NCBI GenBank assembly: GCA_001898645.1
Contig: MKUQ01000033.1
Coordinates: 62,850-126,849, forward strand
Direction of reading: 5' to 3'
DNA from: Burkholderiales bacterium 70-64
Lineage (GTDB): Bacteria; Pseudomonadota; Gammaproteobacteria; Burkholderiales; Burkholderiaceae_E
DNA: 64,000 bases
Made by a program: the position numbers and the translations under genes. Below are positions 51,466 to 60,365 of the stretch, piece by piece; the first letter of the stretch is position 1; the number at the start of each line of letters is the position of its first letter. A model generated the notes under the pieces. The model did no database searches, was not told where the DNA came from, and saw nothing but the letters and a program-made list of their open reading frames with translations.

Positions 51466-52448
51466 GCGTGGAGAGGAGCGTGGTGGCGGACGTGGTGGAG
51501 AGCCTGGAGGAGGGCACGAGGAAGGCCGTGGAGAAGCTTGTGAAGGAGGCTGTGGAGGAAGGTGTGGAAGAGGCCGTGAGGAAGGCCGCGGGGGAGGCCG
51601 TGGAAGAGGGCGTCGACGAGCGGATCGAGCGGGCCGCGAGGGACACCCGCGCGCCGCGCCGCGCCCTGCCGGTGGCGCTGCGCGCCACCCTGGCCTGGCA
51701 CGCCGCGATGGCCGCCGGCTTCGCCATCCACCCGCAGTGGTGGCCGGCATGGGCCGCCGGCCTGCTCGCCGACCACGGGCTGCTCGCCGTCGCCGGGCTG
51801 CTGCCGCGCAGCGCGATCCTCGGCCCCAACCTCAGGCGCCTGCCCGAGGCCGCGGCGGCGCGCGGCGAGGTCGCGCTCACCTTCGACGACGGCCCCGATC
51901 CGGAGGTCACGCCGGCGGTGCTGTCGCTGCTCGCGCAGGCCGATGCACGCGCCACCTTCTTCTGCATCGGCGAGCGGCTGCGCCGCCACCCGGCACTGGC
52001 GCGCGAGATCGTCGCGTGCGGGCATGCGATCGAGAACCACACCCAGCGGCACCGCCACGACTTCTCCCTGCTCGGGCCGGCGCGCATCGAACGCGAGGTC
52101 GTCGCGATGCAGCGCACGGTGGCCGAGCTCGCCGGCGCGGCGCCGCGCTTCTTCCGCGCCCCCGCGGGCCTGCGCAACGCGCTGCTCGAGCCGGTGCTGG
52201 CGCGCCTCGGTCTGCAGCTGGCGAGCTGGACGCGGCGCGGCTACGACACCGCCTCGGGCGATGCGCGGCGCGTGCGCGAGCGGCTCGCGCGCGGCCTGGG
52301 CGGCGGCGACATCCTGCTGCTGCACGACGGCAACGCCGCGCGCGACGGCCGCGGCAAGCCGGTGGTGCTGGAAGTGCTGCCGCGCCTGCTCGATGACCTG
52401 GCGGCGCGCGGGCTGTGCAGCGTCACGCTGCGCGAGGCGCTGCCGTGA
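51462..52448 (+). CDS. Polysaccharide deacetylase (NodB domain) with charged repeat N-terminus
   Basis: A 328-aa protein. Residues 1 to about 62 are a charged, amphipathic repeat of Glu, Val, Ala, Lys and Arg (pattern like EEAVEEGVEEAVRKA), followed by a hydrophobic pair of helices (about 70-120) and a NodB domain. Metal ligands are present: Asp143 of 'TFDDGPDPE', His193 and His197 of 'HTQRH', and 'FFRAPAG'. It should act on an N-acetylated sugar or lipid head group outside or at the membrane. A deacetylase is not a usual part of aryl polyene clusters. Confidence 0.85.
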   Translation: MSVERSVVADVVESLEEGTRKAVEKLVKEAVEEGVEEAVRKAAGEAVEEGVDERIERAARDTRAPRRALPVALRATLAWHAAMAAGFAIHPQWWPAWAAGLLADHGLLAVAGLLPRSAILGPNLRRLPEAAAARGEVALTFDDGPDPEVTPAVLSLLAQADARATFFCIGERLRRHPALAREIVACGHAIENHTQRHRHDFSLLGPARIEREVVAMQRTVAELAGAAPRFFRAPAGLRNALLEPVLARLGLQLASWTRRGYDTASGDARRVRERLARGLGGGDILLLHDGNAARDGRGKPVVLEVLPRLLDDLAARGLCSVTLREALP

Positions 52449-53170
52449 GCTCGCCCGCCTTCCGGCGCATCGCTGAGCGCGCCGCGCGGCGCTATCGCCG
52501 CGCCGGGCAGGTCACATTCCGCTTCGCCCGCGGCAAGCTGCTCGGCGATCCGCTCTACGAGCACCTGCTGGCACGCGGCGTGCCGCGCCAGGCATGCCGC
52601 ATCCTCGATCTCGGCTGCGGCCGCGGCCTCGTTGCCGCGCTGCTCGACGAGGCGCGCAGCGCGTACGGCGATGCCGGCTGGCCGCGCGACTGGCCCGCCC
52701 CGCCCGCGGCAGCGCGGGTGCTCGGCATCGACCTCATGGCGCGCGACATTGCCCGGGCGCGCGCGGCGCTGGGCGCGGCGGCCGATTTCGCGCCGGGCGA
52801 CATCGCCCGCACACCGTTTCCCCCGAGCGACCTGGTGCTGCTGCTCGACACCTTGCACTATCTGCCCTTCGAGGCGCAGGAACGGGTGCTCGAGCGCGCC
52901 GCGGCCGCCGTCGCGCCGCGCGGGCGCCTGGTGCTGCGCGTCGGCGACGCTGCCGCGGGGCCGGGCTTCCTGCTCGGCCGCTGGGTCGACCATCTGGTCG
53001 CCTGGAGCCGCGGCCACCGCCTGCCGCGGCTATACTGCCGGCCGGCCGATGCCTGGATCCGCATGCTCGGCGGCCTCGGCTTCGCGGTCGAGGCGCGGCC
53101 GATGAGCGAGGGCACGCCGTTCGCCAATGTCCTGCTGATCGCCGATCCCGCCCCCGCACGCGCGACATGA
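52445..53170 (+). CDS. SAM-dependent methyltransferase
   Basis: A 241-aa class I methyltransferase: motif I 'ILDLGCGRGLVAALL', acidic 'VLGIDLMARDIARARA' and 'DLVLLLDTLHYLP'. GTG start overlapping the deacetylase stop, ATGA overlap with the ketosynthase. In APE pathways a methyltransferase modifies the aryl head group; that is the likely role. Confidence 0.85.
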   Translation: MSSPAFRRIAERAARRYRRAGQVTFRFARGKLLGDPLYEHLLARGVPRQACRILDLGCGRGLVAALLDEARSAYGDAGWPRDWPAPPAAARVLGIDLMARDIARARAALGAAADFAPGDIARTPFPPSDLVLLLDTLHYLPFEAQERVLERAAAAVAPRGRLVLRVGDAAAGPGFLLGRWVDHLVAWSRGHRLPRLYCRPADAWIRMLGGLGFAVEARPMSEGTPFANVLLIADPAPARAT

Positions 53171-54372
53171 GCCCCATCCAGCCGCTGCCGATCACCGCCT
53201 ACACCGCCACCAGCTGCATGGGGCGGGGGCTGGAGGCCACCCGCGCTGCGCTGGCGGCGCAGCGCACCTTCCTCGCGCCGTGCCGCTTCCTGGGGCTGGA
53301 GTTGCCGACCTGGGTCGGCGAGGTGGCCGGGCTCGACGAGCCGGTGCCCGGGCCCGGGCTGGCCGCCTACGATTGCCGCAACAACCGGCTCGCCGCCCTC
53401 GGCCTGCGCCAGGACGGGTTCCTGGAGGCGGTCGAGCGCGCGACGCGGCGCTACGGCGCCGGGCGCATCGGCGTGTTCCTCGGCTCGAGCACTTCCGGGC
53501 TGCTGCAGACGGAGCTCGCCTACCGCCGGCGCGATGCCGTCACCGGGGCCCTGCCCGCCGGCCTGCACTACGCGCAGACCCACAACATGTTCTCGCTGGG
53601 CGACTACGTGCGCCGCAGCCTCGGCCTGGCCGGCCCGGCCAGCGTCACCTCGGTGGCCTGCGCCTCGAGCGCCAAGGTGTTCTCCGCCGCGGCGCGCGCC
53701 ATCGAGGCGGGCGTCGTCGACGCGGCGCTGGTCGGCGGCGTCGACACCCTGTGCCTCACCACCCTGTACGGCTTCGGCTCGCTCGAGCTGCTGGCGCCCC
53801 AGGCCTGCCGGCCGTTCGATGCGCGGCGCAACGGCATCTCGATCGCCGAGGCCGCGGCCTTCGCGCTGGTCGAGCGGCGCGATAGCCCCGAGGCCGGCGC
53901 AGCCTGGCTGGCCGGCTTCGGCGAATCGAGCGATGCGCACCACATGTCCTCGCCCCATCCCGAGGGGCGCGGCGCCTACGAGGCGATGGCCCAGGCGCTG
54001 GCACGCGCCGGGCTCGAGGCGCGCGACATCGATTACATCAACCTGCACGGCACCGGTACGCCCAGCAACGACCGTTCCGAGGACGCAGCGGTGATGTCGC
54101 TGTTCGGCGACCGCGTGCCGGCCAGCTCGACCAAGGGCGCGCACGGGCACGCGCTCGGCGCCGCCGGCGCGCTCGAGGCGGTGATCTGCCTGATCGCGCT
54201 GCGCGACGGATTCATGCCCGGCGGCCTGAACGCCGGCGAGCCCGATCCGGCGCTGCACACCCGCTATCTGCGGCGCAACCAGGCCGGCGCGCTGCGCCGG
54301 GTGATGAGCAACTCGTTCGGCTTCGGCGGCGCCAATTGCGCGCTGGTCTTCACCGGGGGCACGCAGCAGTGA
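53167..54372 (+). CDS. Beta-ketoacyl-ACP synthase (FabF-like)
   Basis: A 401-aa condensing enzyme with the full catalytic triad: Cys165 ('SVACASSAK'), His294 ('NLHGTGTPSND') and His328 ('GHALGAAGALE'). It would extend the polyene by malonyl units. The next gene encodes a shorter ketosynthase-like protein, and the two probably form a heterodimer of the ketosynthase/chain-length-factor kind. Overlaps both neighbours. Confidence 0.9.
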   Translation: MSPIQPLPITAYTATSCMGRGLEATRAALAAQRTFLAPCRFLGLELPTWVGEVAGLDEPVPGPGLAAYDCRNNRLAALGLRQDGFLEAVERATRRYGAGRIGVFLGSSTSGLLQTELAYRRRDAVTGALPAGLHYAQTHNMFSLGDYVRRSLGLAGPASVTSVACASSAKVFSAAARAIEAGVVDAALVGGVDTLCLTTLYGFGSLELLAPQACRPFDARRNGISIAEAAAFALVERRDSPEAGAAWLAGFGESSDAHHMSSPHPEGRGAYEAMAQALARAGLEARDIDYINLHGTGTPSNDRSEDAAVMSLFGDRVPASSTKGAHGHALGAAGALEAVICLIALRDGFMPGGLNAGEPDPALHTRYLRRNQAGALRRVMSNSFGFGGANCALVFTGGTQQ

Positions 54373-55208
54373 AGCTCACCGTGCAGGCGATCGGCGTGCT
54401 CGGCCCCGGCCTGGACGGCTGGGCGAGCGCCCTTCCGGTGCTGCGCGGCGAGGCTGCCCTGCCCGCGGTCGCGACGGCGGTCCCGCCGCCGCTGCGCCTG
54501 CCTCCGCCCGAGCGGCGGCGCGTCGGCCAGTCGGTGCGGCTGGCCCTGGCGGTCGCCGAGCAGGTGTTCGCGCAGGTGCCGCATGCGCCCGCCACCACCG
54601 CGAGCGTGTTCGCCTCGTCGGGAGGCGATGGCGAGAACTGCGACGCGCTGTGCCGATCGCTGGCCGAGGACGTGCCCCACGCATCGCCGACCCGCTTCAC
54701 CAATTCGGTCCACAACGCGCCGGCCGGCTACTGGAGCATCGCGGCCGGGGCGACCGGCCCCTCGACGAGCGTGTGCGCATTCGACGCCAGCTTCGCCGCC
54801 GGCCTGCTGGAGGCGGCGATCTATGCCTGCTGCGAAGACGAGCCGGTGGCCCTGATCGCCTACGACATGCTGTATCCGCAGCCGCTGCACGCCCTGCGCC
54901 CCGTCCTCGCTCCCTTCGCGGCGGCGCTCGTGCTCGTGCCCGGCCACGCGGCGAGCGGCCTGGCGCGCATCGAGCTGTCCGGTTACGGCGCCGGCACCCA
55001 CGCCGCCGCGGCCACGCCGGCGCTCGAGGCGCTGCGCGCCGGCGTGCCGGCGGCGCGCTGCCTGCCGCTGCTCGAGGCGATCGCCCGCCTCGCACCCGCC
55101 GGTGCAGGGCCCGCCGGTGTCCCGCCCGCCGGTGTCTTGCCCGCTGAAGTGGCGCTCGAGGGCCTGCCGGGGCAGGTGCTGCGCGTGGGGGTGTCGCCAT
55201 GCCGCTGA
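54369..55208 (+). CDS. Ketosynthase-like chain-length-factor protein
   Basis: A 279-aa protein of the 'beta-ketoacyl synthase N-terminal-like' type ('TRFTNSVHNAPAGYWSIA', 'DASFAAGLLEAAIYAC'). It lacks the second-half His motifs of an active ketosynthase. The conserved pairing with a complete ketosynthase indicates a chain-length factor. A Pro/Ala/Gly repeat (AGPAGVPPAGVLPAEV) lies near the C-terminus. GTG start; 10-bp overlap with the dehydratase. Confidence 0.83.
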   Translation: MKLTVQAIGVLGPGLDGWASALPVLRGEAALPAVATAVPPPLRLPPPERRRVGQSVRLALAVAEQVFAQVPHAPATTASVFASSGGDGENCDALCRSLAEDVPHASPTRFTNSVHNAPAGYWSIAAGATGPSTSVCAFDASFAAGLLEAAIYACCEDEPVALIAYDMLYPQPLHALRPVLAPFAAALVLVPGHAASGLARIELSGYGAGTHAAAATPALEALRAGVPAARCLPLLEAIARLAPAGAGPAGVPPAGVLPAEVALEGLPGQVLRVGVSPCR

Positions 55209-55768
55209 GCCGCGAGCGCATCGAGCGCCTGCTGCCGCATCGCGGCGCCATGTGCCTGCTCGACGAGGTCATCGAGTGGGCGCCGCGATCCATCCGCTGC
55301 GCCGCTTCCAGCCACCGCGATCCCGGCAATCCGCTGCGCGGGCCGCTCGGGCTGTCCAGCATGGCCGGCATCGAATACGGCGCGCAGGCGATGGCGCTGC
55401 ACGGGGCGCTGAGCGCGGGCGCGGCGCACGCCCTCGGTGGCGGCGGTGCCGGCCACGGCGGCGGCACCGGCGACCACGGCGGCAGTGCCGGTGGGCACGG
55501 TGACGGTGCCGCTGGTCACGATGACGGCCGCGGCGCCGCCGTCGAGCCGCACGGCGTTCTCGCGGCCGTGCGCGGCGTCGTGCTGCACGAGCCCTGGCTG
55601 GACCGCTGGCCCGAAGACCTGCTCGTGCAGGCCACGCTCGTCGCCGGCGACGCGCACACCGCGATGTACGACTTCGCGCTCGAGGCCGGCGCGCGGCGCC
55701 TGGTGGACGGCCGCGCCACGGTGGTGCTGGTGCCCGCGTCCCGCCGCGGACCGGGGGCGCGGCCGTGA
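55199..55768 (+). CDS. ApeP-type hotdog dehydratase with Gly/His-rich insertion
   Basis: A 189-aa dehydratase-like protein: 'RIERLLPHRGAMCLLDEVIEW' (PHRGAMCLLD being the family signature) and 'GLSSMAGIEYGAQAMALHG' in the first part. Residues about 78-117 are a Gly/His/Asp-rich segment (for example GGHGDGAAGHDDG) inserted before the strand 'GVLAAVRGVVLHEPWL'. Without the insertion the protein would match the usual length of about 150 aa. It would act with the ketoreductase in the extension cycle. Confidence 0.82.
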   Translation: MPLSRERIERLLPHRGAMCLLDEVIEWAPRSIRCAASSHRDPGNPLRGPLGLSSMAGIEYGAQAMALHGALSAGAAHALGGGGAGHGGGTGDHGGSAGGHGDGAAGHDDGRGAAVEPHGVLAAVRGVVLHEPWLDRWPEDLLVQATLVAGDAHTAMYDFALEAGARRLVDGRATVVLVPASRRGPGARP

Positions 55769-56502
55769 AGCGCGCGGGCACCGTCCGGCGCGCGCTCGTC
55801 ACCGGCGCCAGCGGCGCGATCGGCTCGGCTGTGGCGCTGCGGCTCGCCGGCGCCGGCATGCACGTGATCGCGCACAGCCACGGCCGGCTCGCGCTCGCGC
55901 AGCAGCTCGCCGAGCGCATCGCCGCGCAGTCCGGCTCGGCCCAGGCGGTGTCGTTCGACGTCGCCGATGCGCAGGAGAGCGCGCGCTGCCTCGCGGCGCT
56001 GCTCGAGGAAGGCCCGATCCAGGTGCTGGTGAACAATGCCGGCGTGCACGACGACGCGGTCTTTCCGGGCATGTCGGCCGCGCAGTGGCGGCGCGTCGTC
56101 GACGTGTCGCTCCACGGCTTCTTCAACGTGACCCAGCCGCTCATGCTGCCGATGATCCGCACCCGCTGGGGGCGCGTGATCAGCATCTCGTCGGTGGCCG
56201 CGATCATGGGCAACCGCGGCCAGGCCAACTACGCGGCGGCCAAGGCCGGCGTGCACGGCGCGTCGCGCTCGCTGGCGCTCGAGGTGGCCTCGCGCGGCAT
56301 CACCGTCAACGTGGTCGCCCCCGGCATCGTCGAGTCGCCGATGAGCGAGGCCGCGTTCCCGCCCGAGGTGGTGCAGCGGCTGGTGCCGATGAAGCGCGCC
56401 GGCCGCCCCGACGAGGTGGCGGCGCTGGTCGCCTTCCTCGCCTCGGACGACGCCGGCTACATCAGCGGCCAGGTCATCTCGATCAACGGCGCGATGGCCT
56501 GA
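55765..56502 (+). CDS. 3-oxoacyl-ACP reductase (FabG-like)
   Basis: Short-chain dehydrogenase of 245 aa: cofactor site 'ALVTGASGAIGSAVAL', 'VLVNNAGVHDD', catalytic Ser in 'SISSVAAIMGN' and Tyr-x3-Lys in 'NYAAAKAGVHG'. It would reduce the 3-oxo intermediate in polyene extension. GTG start overlapping the dehydratase stop; its 3' end overlaps the convergent glycosyltransferase by 20 bp. Confidence 0.9.
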   Translation: MKRAGTVRRALVTGASGAIGSAVALRLAGAGMHVIAHSHGRLALAQQLAERIAAQSGSAQAVSFDVADAQESARCLAALLEEGPIQVLVNNAGVHDDAVFPGMSAAQWRRVVDVSLHGFFNVTQPLMLPMIRTRWGRVISISSVAAIMGNRGQANYAAAKAGVHGASRSLALEVASRGITVNVVAPGIVESPMSEAAFPPEVVQRLVPMKRAGRPDEVAALVAFLASDDAGYISGQVISINGAMA

Positions 56503-57268
56503 CTTCCGCGCCCAGGCGCCGCGCGAGCAGCGCCGGCAGGCGCACCAGGAAGCCGGCGAGCAGCCGCGCGTGCATCCAGGTGAGCAGCGCGTTGTCGCGC
56601 AGGTAGCGGAAGTGCGACACCCCGCCTTCCTCGCGGCCCAGGTAGCGCACCGGTGCATCGACGCTCACCGCGCGCACGCCGCGCCAGGAGAGGCGCACCA
56701 CCGCCTCGACGTCGAAGTCGAAGCGGCGCATCCAGCGATGCGTGTCCATGATGGACACCAGCGGCGCGATCGGGTAGACGCGGAAGCCGAACAGCGAATC
56801 GCCGATGTCCGCCCACAGGGTCTCGACCCGGACCCAGAAGTTGGAGATCCGCCGCCCCTGCACGCGCAGGCGCGGGGCCTCCGCGCCGAACACCGGACAT
56901 CCGAGGATCATCGCGCCCGGGTCGGCGATCGACAGCGCCATGAAGCGCGCGATGTGGTCGGCCGGGTGCTGGTCGTCGGCATCCATGACGAGCGCGTGCG
57001 TGAAGCCGGACGCCTGCGCGGCGCACAGGCCGTGCAGCACCGCTGCCCCCTTGCCCTGGTTGAACGGCAGCCGGAAGATGCGCACGCCGCCGTCGCCGGC
57101 GAAGACGCGCGCGAGCGCTTCGTCGGAGCCGTCGCGGCTGCCGTCGAAGACCACCCACACCGGGTTCCACGCCGCCCGCGCAGCGCGCACGGTGCGCACC
57201 ACCAGCTCGCCGGAGTCGTACGACGGGATCAGGACCAGGTGGGTGGCGGACGCTGCGGGGGCCGGCAT
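56483..57268 (-). CDS. Family 2 glycosyltransferase
   Basis: A 261-aa GT-A type glycosyltransferase: 'LVLIPSYDSGELVVRTV', 'VVFDGSRDGSDEAL', the DxD-like 'LVMDADDQHPADH' and 'YLGREEGGVSHFRYLRDN' (in part). A C-terminal hydrophobic stretch suggests membrane association. Convergent with the ketoreductase (20-bp overlap). It probably adds a sugar to the polyene lipid head, as in APE clusters that encode a glycosyltransferase/acyltransferase pair. Confidence 0.83.
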   Translation of the reverse strand: MPAPAASATHLVLIPSYDSGELVVRTVRAARAAWNPVWVVFDGSRDGSDEALARVFAGDGGVRIFRLPFNQGKGAAVLHGLCAAQASGFTHALVMDADDQHPADHIARFMALSIADPGAMILGCPVFGAEAPRLRVQGRRISNFWVRVETLWADIGDSLFGFRVYPIAPLVSIMDTHRWMRRFDFDVEAVVRLSWRGVRAVSVDAPVRYLGREEGGVSHFRYLRDNALLTWMHARLLAGFLVRLPALLARRLGAEVRPSRR

Positions 57269-57285
57269 GCGGGGCGGCGCTCAGC

Positions 57286-58074
57286 TCAAGTGCCGACCGA
57301 AGGGTCCAGCAGGAGCCCGGCGCTGCGCGGGCCGCTGCCGAGCCCGCGCTCGAAGGCGGCGAAGGCGCGCGTGAGGATCTCCTCGGTGGGACCGCAGGCG
57401 TCGATGCGCGGCCCCAGCCGCACCCGGTAGCGCAGCGGGAACGACGGCCGGCGCCACAGCGGCCAACCCTTGCGCAGGAACGGCGAGTCGGTTTCGATGA
57501 ACACCAGCTGGATCGGCACGCCGGCCTTGCGCGCGATCAGTGCGAACGCGCCGCCCAGCGCGTTCACCGGCTCGCGCACCGTGCGCGTGCCCTCCGGGAA
57601 GACCAGCAGCGGATCGCCCGCGCGCAGGCTCTCCACGGCGTGGCGCACCATCGCCCGCGGAGTGTCGTTGCGGATGTAGCCGGCCAGGCGCGCGCCCGCG
57701 CCGAGGAAGAGGTTGTCCTGCAGGCCGGCCTTCATGATGCAGGTGGCCCGGGGCATGCGCGAGATCATGAGCACCGCGTCCAGCAGGGAAGGGTGGTTGG
57801 GCGCCACCACCAGCGGGCCGGCATCGCGCAGCGGCTCGATCTCGCCCAGGTCGACCTCGAGCATGCCGACGGCCTCGAGCACGGCGAGGTATCCCCGGAA
57901 GGTACCGGCAGCCATCGCACGCGTGACGCGCCGGCGCGCGGCGCGCGTCATCGGCAGCACGATCGGCACGCATGCGGCGGTGGCCGCCAGCAGCATCGCG
58001 CCGAGCAGCAGCAGGCCGGCGTAGAGCGCGAGACAGCCGCCGGCCGCGCGCAGCAGGTGCGCCGCCCTAGTCAC
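57286..58074 (-). CDS. PlsC-type acyltransferase
   Basis: A 262-aa 1-acylglycerol-3-phosphate acyltransferase-like protein with N-terminal membrane helix, the NHx4D motif in 'APNHPSLLDAVLM' and 'VFPEGTRTV'. The GTG start overlaps the stop of the outer-membrane protein gene by 8 bp, which sets the frame; 17 bp separate it from the glycosyltransferase. Likely the second acyltransferase of the cluster. Confidence 0.84.
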   Translation of the reverse strand: MTRAAHLLRAAGGCLALYAGLLLLGAMLLAATAACVPIVLPMTRAARRRVTRAMAAGTFRGYLAVLEAVGMLEVDLGEIEPLRDAGPLVVAPNHPSLLDAVLMISRMPRATCIMKAGLQDNLFLGAGARLAGYIRNDTPRAMVRHAVESLRAGDPLLVFPEGTRTVREPVNALGGAFALIARKAGVPIQLVFIETDSPFLRKGWPLWRRPSFPLRYRVRLGPRIDACGPTEEILTRAFAAFERGLGSGPRSAGLLLDPSVGT

Positions 58075-58903
58075 CGGAAGGCTCCGGCAGGCCCGAGCCG
58101 CCGAGCAGCCAGGTTGCGGCGATGCCGGCGCTGAAGTAGCGATGCGAGCGCACCAGCGGGCTGCCTTCGAGCGCCGCCGAGCCGTTGAGGGAATCGAGGC
58201 GCAGGTAGCCGCCCACCCACAGCCGGCCGAAGCGGCGGCCGGCGCCGAGCTGCGACTGGATCCCGGCATAGCCGCCCGGCGCGTCGTAGGCCGGCCGCGC
58301 CGCGGTGGCGTAGAGCGGCGCCACCGAGTACAGGTAGTCGTGGTAGCGGCGATCGCCGTAGAGCAGGCCCAGGGTGGCGCTGAACTCGAAGCCGGAACCG
58401 AACGCGTCGAGCTGCTCCAGGCGCAGGTACGGGTTCAGCGTCCAGCCTTCGTGCGAGACGCGGCCGCCGCCGACGGCGAACGCGGCGCGCGCGGCCACCC
58501 GCAGGTCCAGCCTCGGCCTGTGCCGGTCGTGCGGACCGGCGATGCGGTAGACCAGCTCGGGCCCGCCCTCGACCATCGGGTGCAGGGGCGGCATGCCTTC
58601 GCGGGCGCGGTTGCCGCTGCTGCGCAGGGCGAAGTTGCCGGTGAAGCTGGCGTCGAGCTCGAGGCGGTCGGTGCCGAACACGCGCGCGACGATGCCGCTG
58701 CGATCGATGCGCAGGCGTTCGCTGCGGTACACGAGGTAGGGGAAGGGCAGCAGGTAGTCGTGGGTCTCGTCGGCGCCGCGGTAATCGGGAAGATGCAGCG
58801 CCGCCACGCCGACGCCGGCCTCCCAGTAGGCCTGCGCGAACGCGTTCGAAGCGCCCAGCAGCGCGATCGCGACGATGCCGTGCAGACCCGGCGTGAGCTT
58901 CAT
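58067..58903 (-). CDS. MipA/OmpV family outer-membrane protein
   Basis: A 278-aa predicted beta-barrel with signal peptide (cleavage near 'NAFAQA') and MipA/OmpV features: 'WEAGVGVAALHLPDYRGAD', 'LLPFPYLVYRSERLRIDRSG' and closing strand 'SAGIAATWLLGG'. The family includes MltA-interacting scaffolds and porin-like proteins. The place next to the lipid-export cluster may be meaningful; function here is unknown. Confidence 0.85.
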   Translation of the reverse strand: MKLTPGLHGIVAIALLGASNAFAQAYWEAGVGVAALHLPDYRGADETHDYLLPFPYLVYRSERLRIDRSGIVARVFGTDRLELDASFTGNFALRSSGNRAREGMPPLHPMVEGGPELVYRIAGPHDRHRPRLDLRVAARAAFAVGGGRVSHEGWTLNPYLRLEQLDAFGSGFEFSATLGLLYGDRRYHDYLYSVAPLYATAARPAYDAPGGYAGIQSQLGAGRRFGRLWVGGYLRLDSLNGSAALEGSPLVRSHRYFSAGIAATWLLGGSGLPEPSGD

Positions 58904-58930
58904 GGGGGCGTCGGGTGTCCGGGTGGGCGG

Positions 58931-59209
58931 CTACATCTGCTGCGGCGCGGCGGGTTCCCTGCGCTTGACGCAGATCGGATCGTACTGGTACTCCGCCTTG
59001 AAGCACGCCTTCGTCTCGCAGAACTCGCGCGAGAAGTAGCTTCGTCCGGCGCACAGCTGCTGCACGCCGCGGGCGGGCGGCTGCCCGCTCGCGCCCGAGC
59101 GTTTCGCGGGCTTGCGGCTCTCCTGCGCAGCGTTGTCGGCCGCGACGCCGGTGCCGGCGAAAGCCGCTGCCGACAGAAGGACGGCCAGCGCCAGGATGCG
59201 GTGCCTCAT
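58931..59209 (-). CDS. Small secreted cysteine-containing protein
   Basis: A 92-aa protein with a clear signal peptide ('ILALAVLLSAAAFAGTGVAA') and a mature part with four cysteines in 'QQLCAGRSYFSREFCETKACF' (in part) and 'DPICVKRREP'. The pattern suggests two disulfides in the periplasm. No family recognised. Confidence 0.65.
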   Translation of the reverse strand: MRHRILALAVLLSAAAFAGTGVAADNAAQESRKPAKRSGASGQPPARGVQQLCAGRSYFSREFCETKACFKAEYQYDPICVKRREPAAPQQM

Positions 59210-59366
59210 GTGCCTGTCTCGTTTCCGGTTGCCGCGGCGATCGCACCCCGCGTCGGCCGATTCTACGCCCGGCACGCGCCGCGCGGCGCGCGCCGGGCCG
59301 TGCGATGATCGATGTCGCGAACCCGGTCCGGTCGCGCCCGGCCCGGGGCAATCGAGGCGGTGCGCC

Positions 59367-60365
59367 ATGCATTCCGTCGGCCATCTCCAGCACGACGATC
59401 CGTTCTACGGTTATCTTCGCCGGGACATTCTTCCGCAATTGGGAATGAATGGCGGAACACCCGAATTCCGGGTGCTGCGCCTGCCTGCCTCCAACGACGT
59501 CTACCTGTACGAGGAGCGATGCAGCGGCATCCGCCTGGTCGGGAAGTTCTTCGGCGGCATGGTGGGGCGCTCGGCCGACGCCGCGATGCGGCGTCTGGCG
59601 GCCGAGCACCGCTACCTGCGCCAGGTGCGCGGCATCGGGTTCGCCGGCTTTCCCCACGCAGTCGCGCGCCCCCTCGGATGCAACCCCGGGATCAACCGGG
59701 TGCTGGTGGAGGAATTCTGCGAGGGCCGGCCGCTGACCGGTTTCATCCTGCAGGCCATCCGGGCCGGCGCGCGCGATGCGCTGTTTCGCAAGCTCGCGGC
59801 GCTCGCCTGGTTCCTGGCGACGCTGCACAACCGGACCGCAGGCGGCGGCCGGGTGGATTTCGAGCCCGAGTGCGCTTATTTCGACCGCATCGTGGCGCGG
59901 CTGGCCGACGGCGGCCTGATCGGCACCGACGAGGTGCGCGCGCTTGCGCAATGCCGTGACCGATGGCGCTTGCGCGGTTGCATGTGGGACGACTGCCGGG
60001 TGCTGGTGCACGGCGATGCGACGCCGTCGAACTTCCTGCTGGGGGAAGGGCCGTACGTGGTCGCCATCGACCTCGAGCGCATGAAGCGCGCCGATCGCGT
60101 GTTCGACCTGGGGCGCGTGGCGGGCGAGCTGAAGCATTTCTTCATGCAGTACGCGGGCGATGGGCGCGCCGCCGAACCTTTCATCGGCCATTTCCTGTGG
60201 GAGTACGCATGCCATTTCCCCGACCGCGACGCGGCCTTCCGGGCGATCACCGAGCGCAATCCCTTCTACATGGCGCTCACCCTGCTGCGCATCGCGCGCA
60301 ACGACTGGATCGCCGCGAGGCATCGCGGGAGGCTGGTGCACGAGGCGACGAGGACGCTGGGATGA
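59367..60365 (+). CDS. APH-like kinase family protein
   Basis: A 332-aa protein with the aminoglycoside phosphotransferase/choline kinase fold. The catalytic loop is 'VLVHGDATPSNFLLG' and the metal-binding Asp is in 'VAIDLERMKRADRVFDLGRV' (in part). An N-terminal Lys is in 'LVGKFFGG'. Substrate unknown: such proteins phosphorylate small alcohols, sugars or antibiotics. It is translationally coupled (ATGA) to the HAD phosphatase, so the two could act on the same metabolite. Confidence 0.8.
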   Translation: MHSVGHLQHDDPFYGYLRRDILPQLGMNGGTPEFRVLRLPASNDVYLYEERCSGIRLVGKFFGGMVGRSADAAMRRLAAEHRYLRQVRGIGFAGFPHAVARPLGCNPGINRVLVEEFCEGRPLTGFILQAIRAGARDALFRKLAALAWFLATLHNRTAGGGRVDFEPECAYFDRIVARLADGGLIGTDEVRALAQCRDRWRLRGCMWDDCRVLVHGDATPSNFLLGEGPYVVAIDLERMKRADRVFDLGRVAGELKHFFMQYAGDGRAAEPFIGHFLWEYACHFPDRDAAFRAITERNPFYMALTLLRIARNDWIAARHRGRLVHEATRTLG

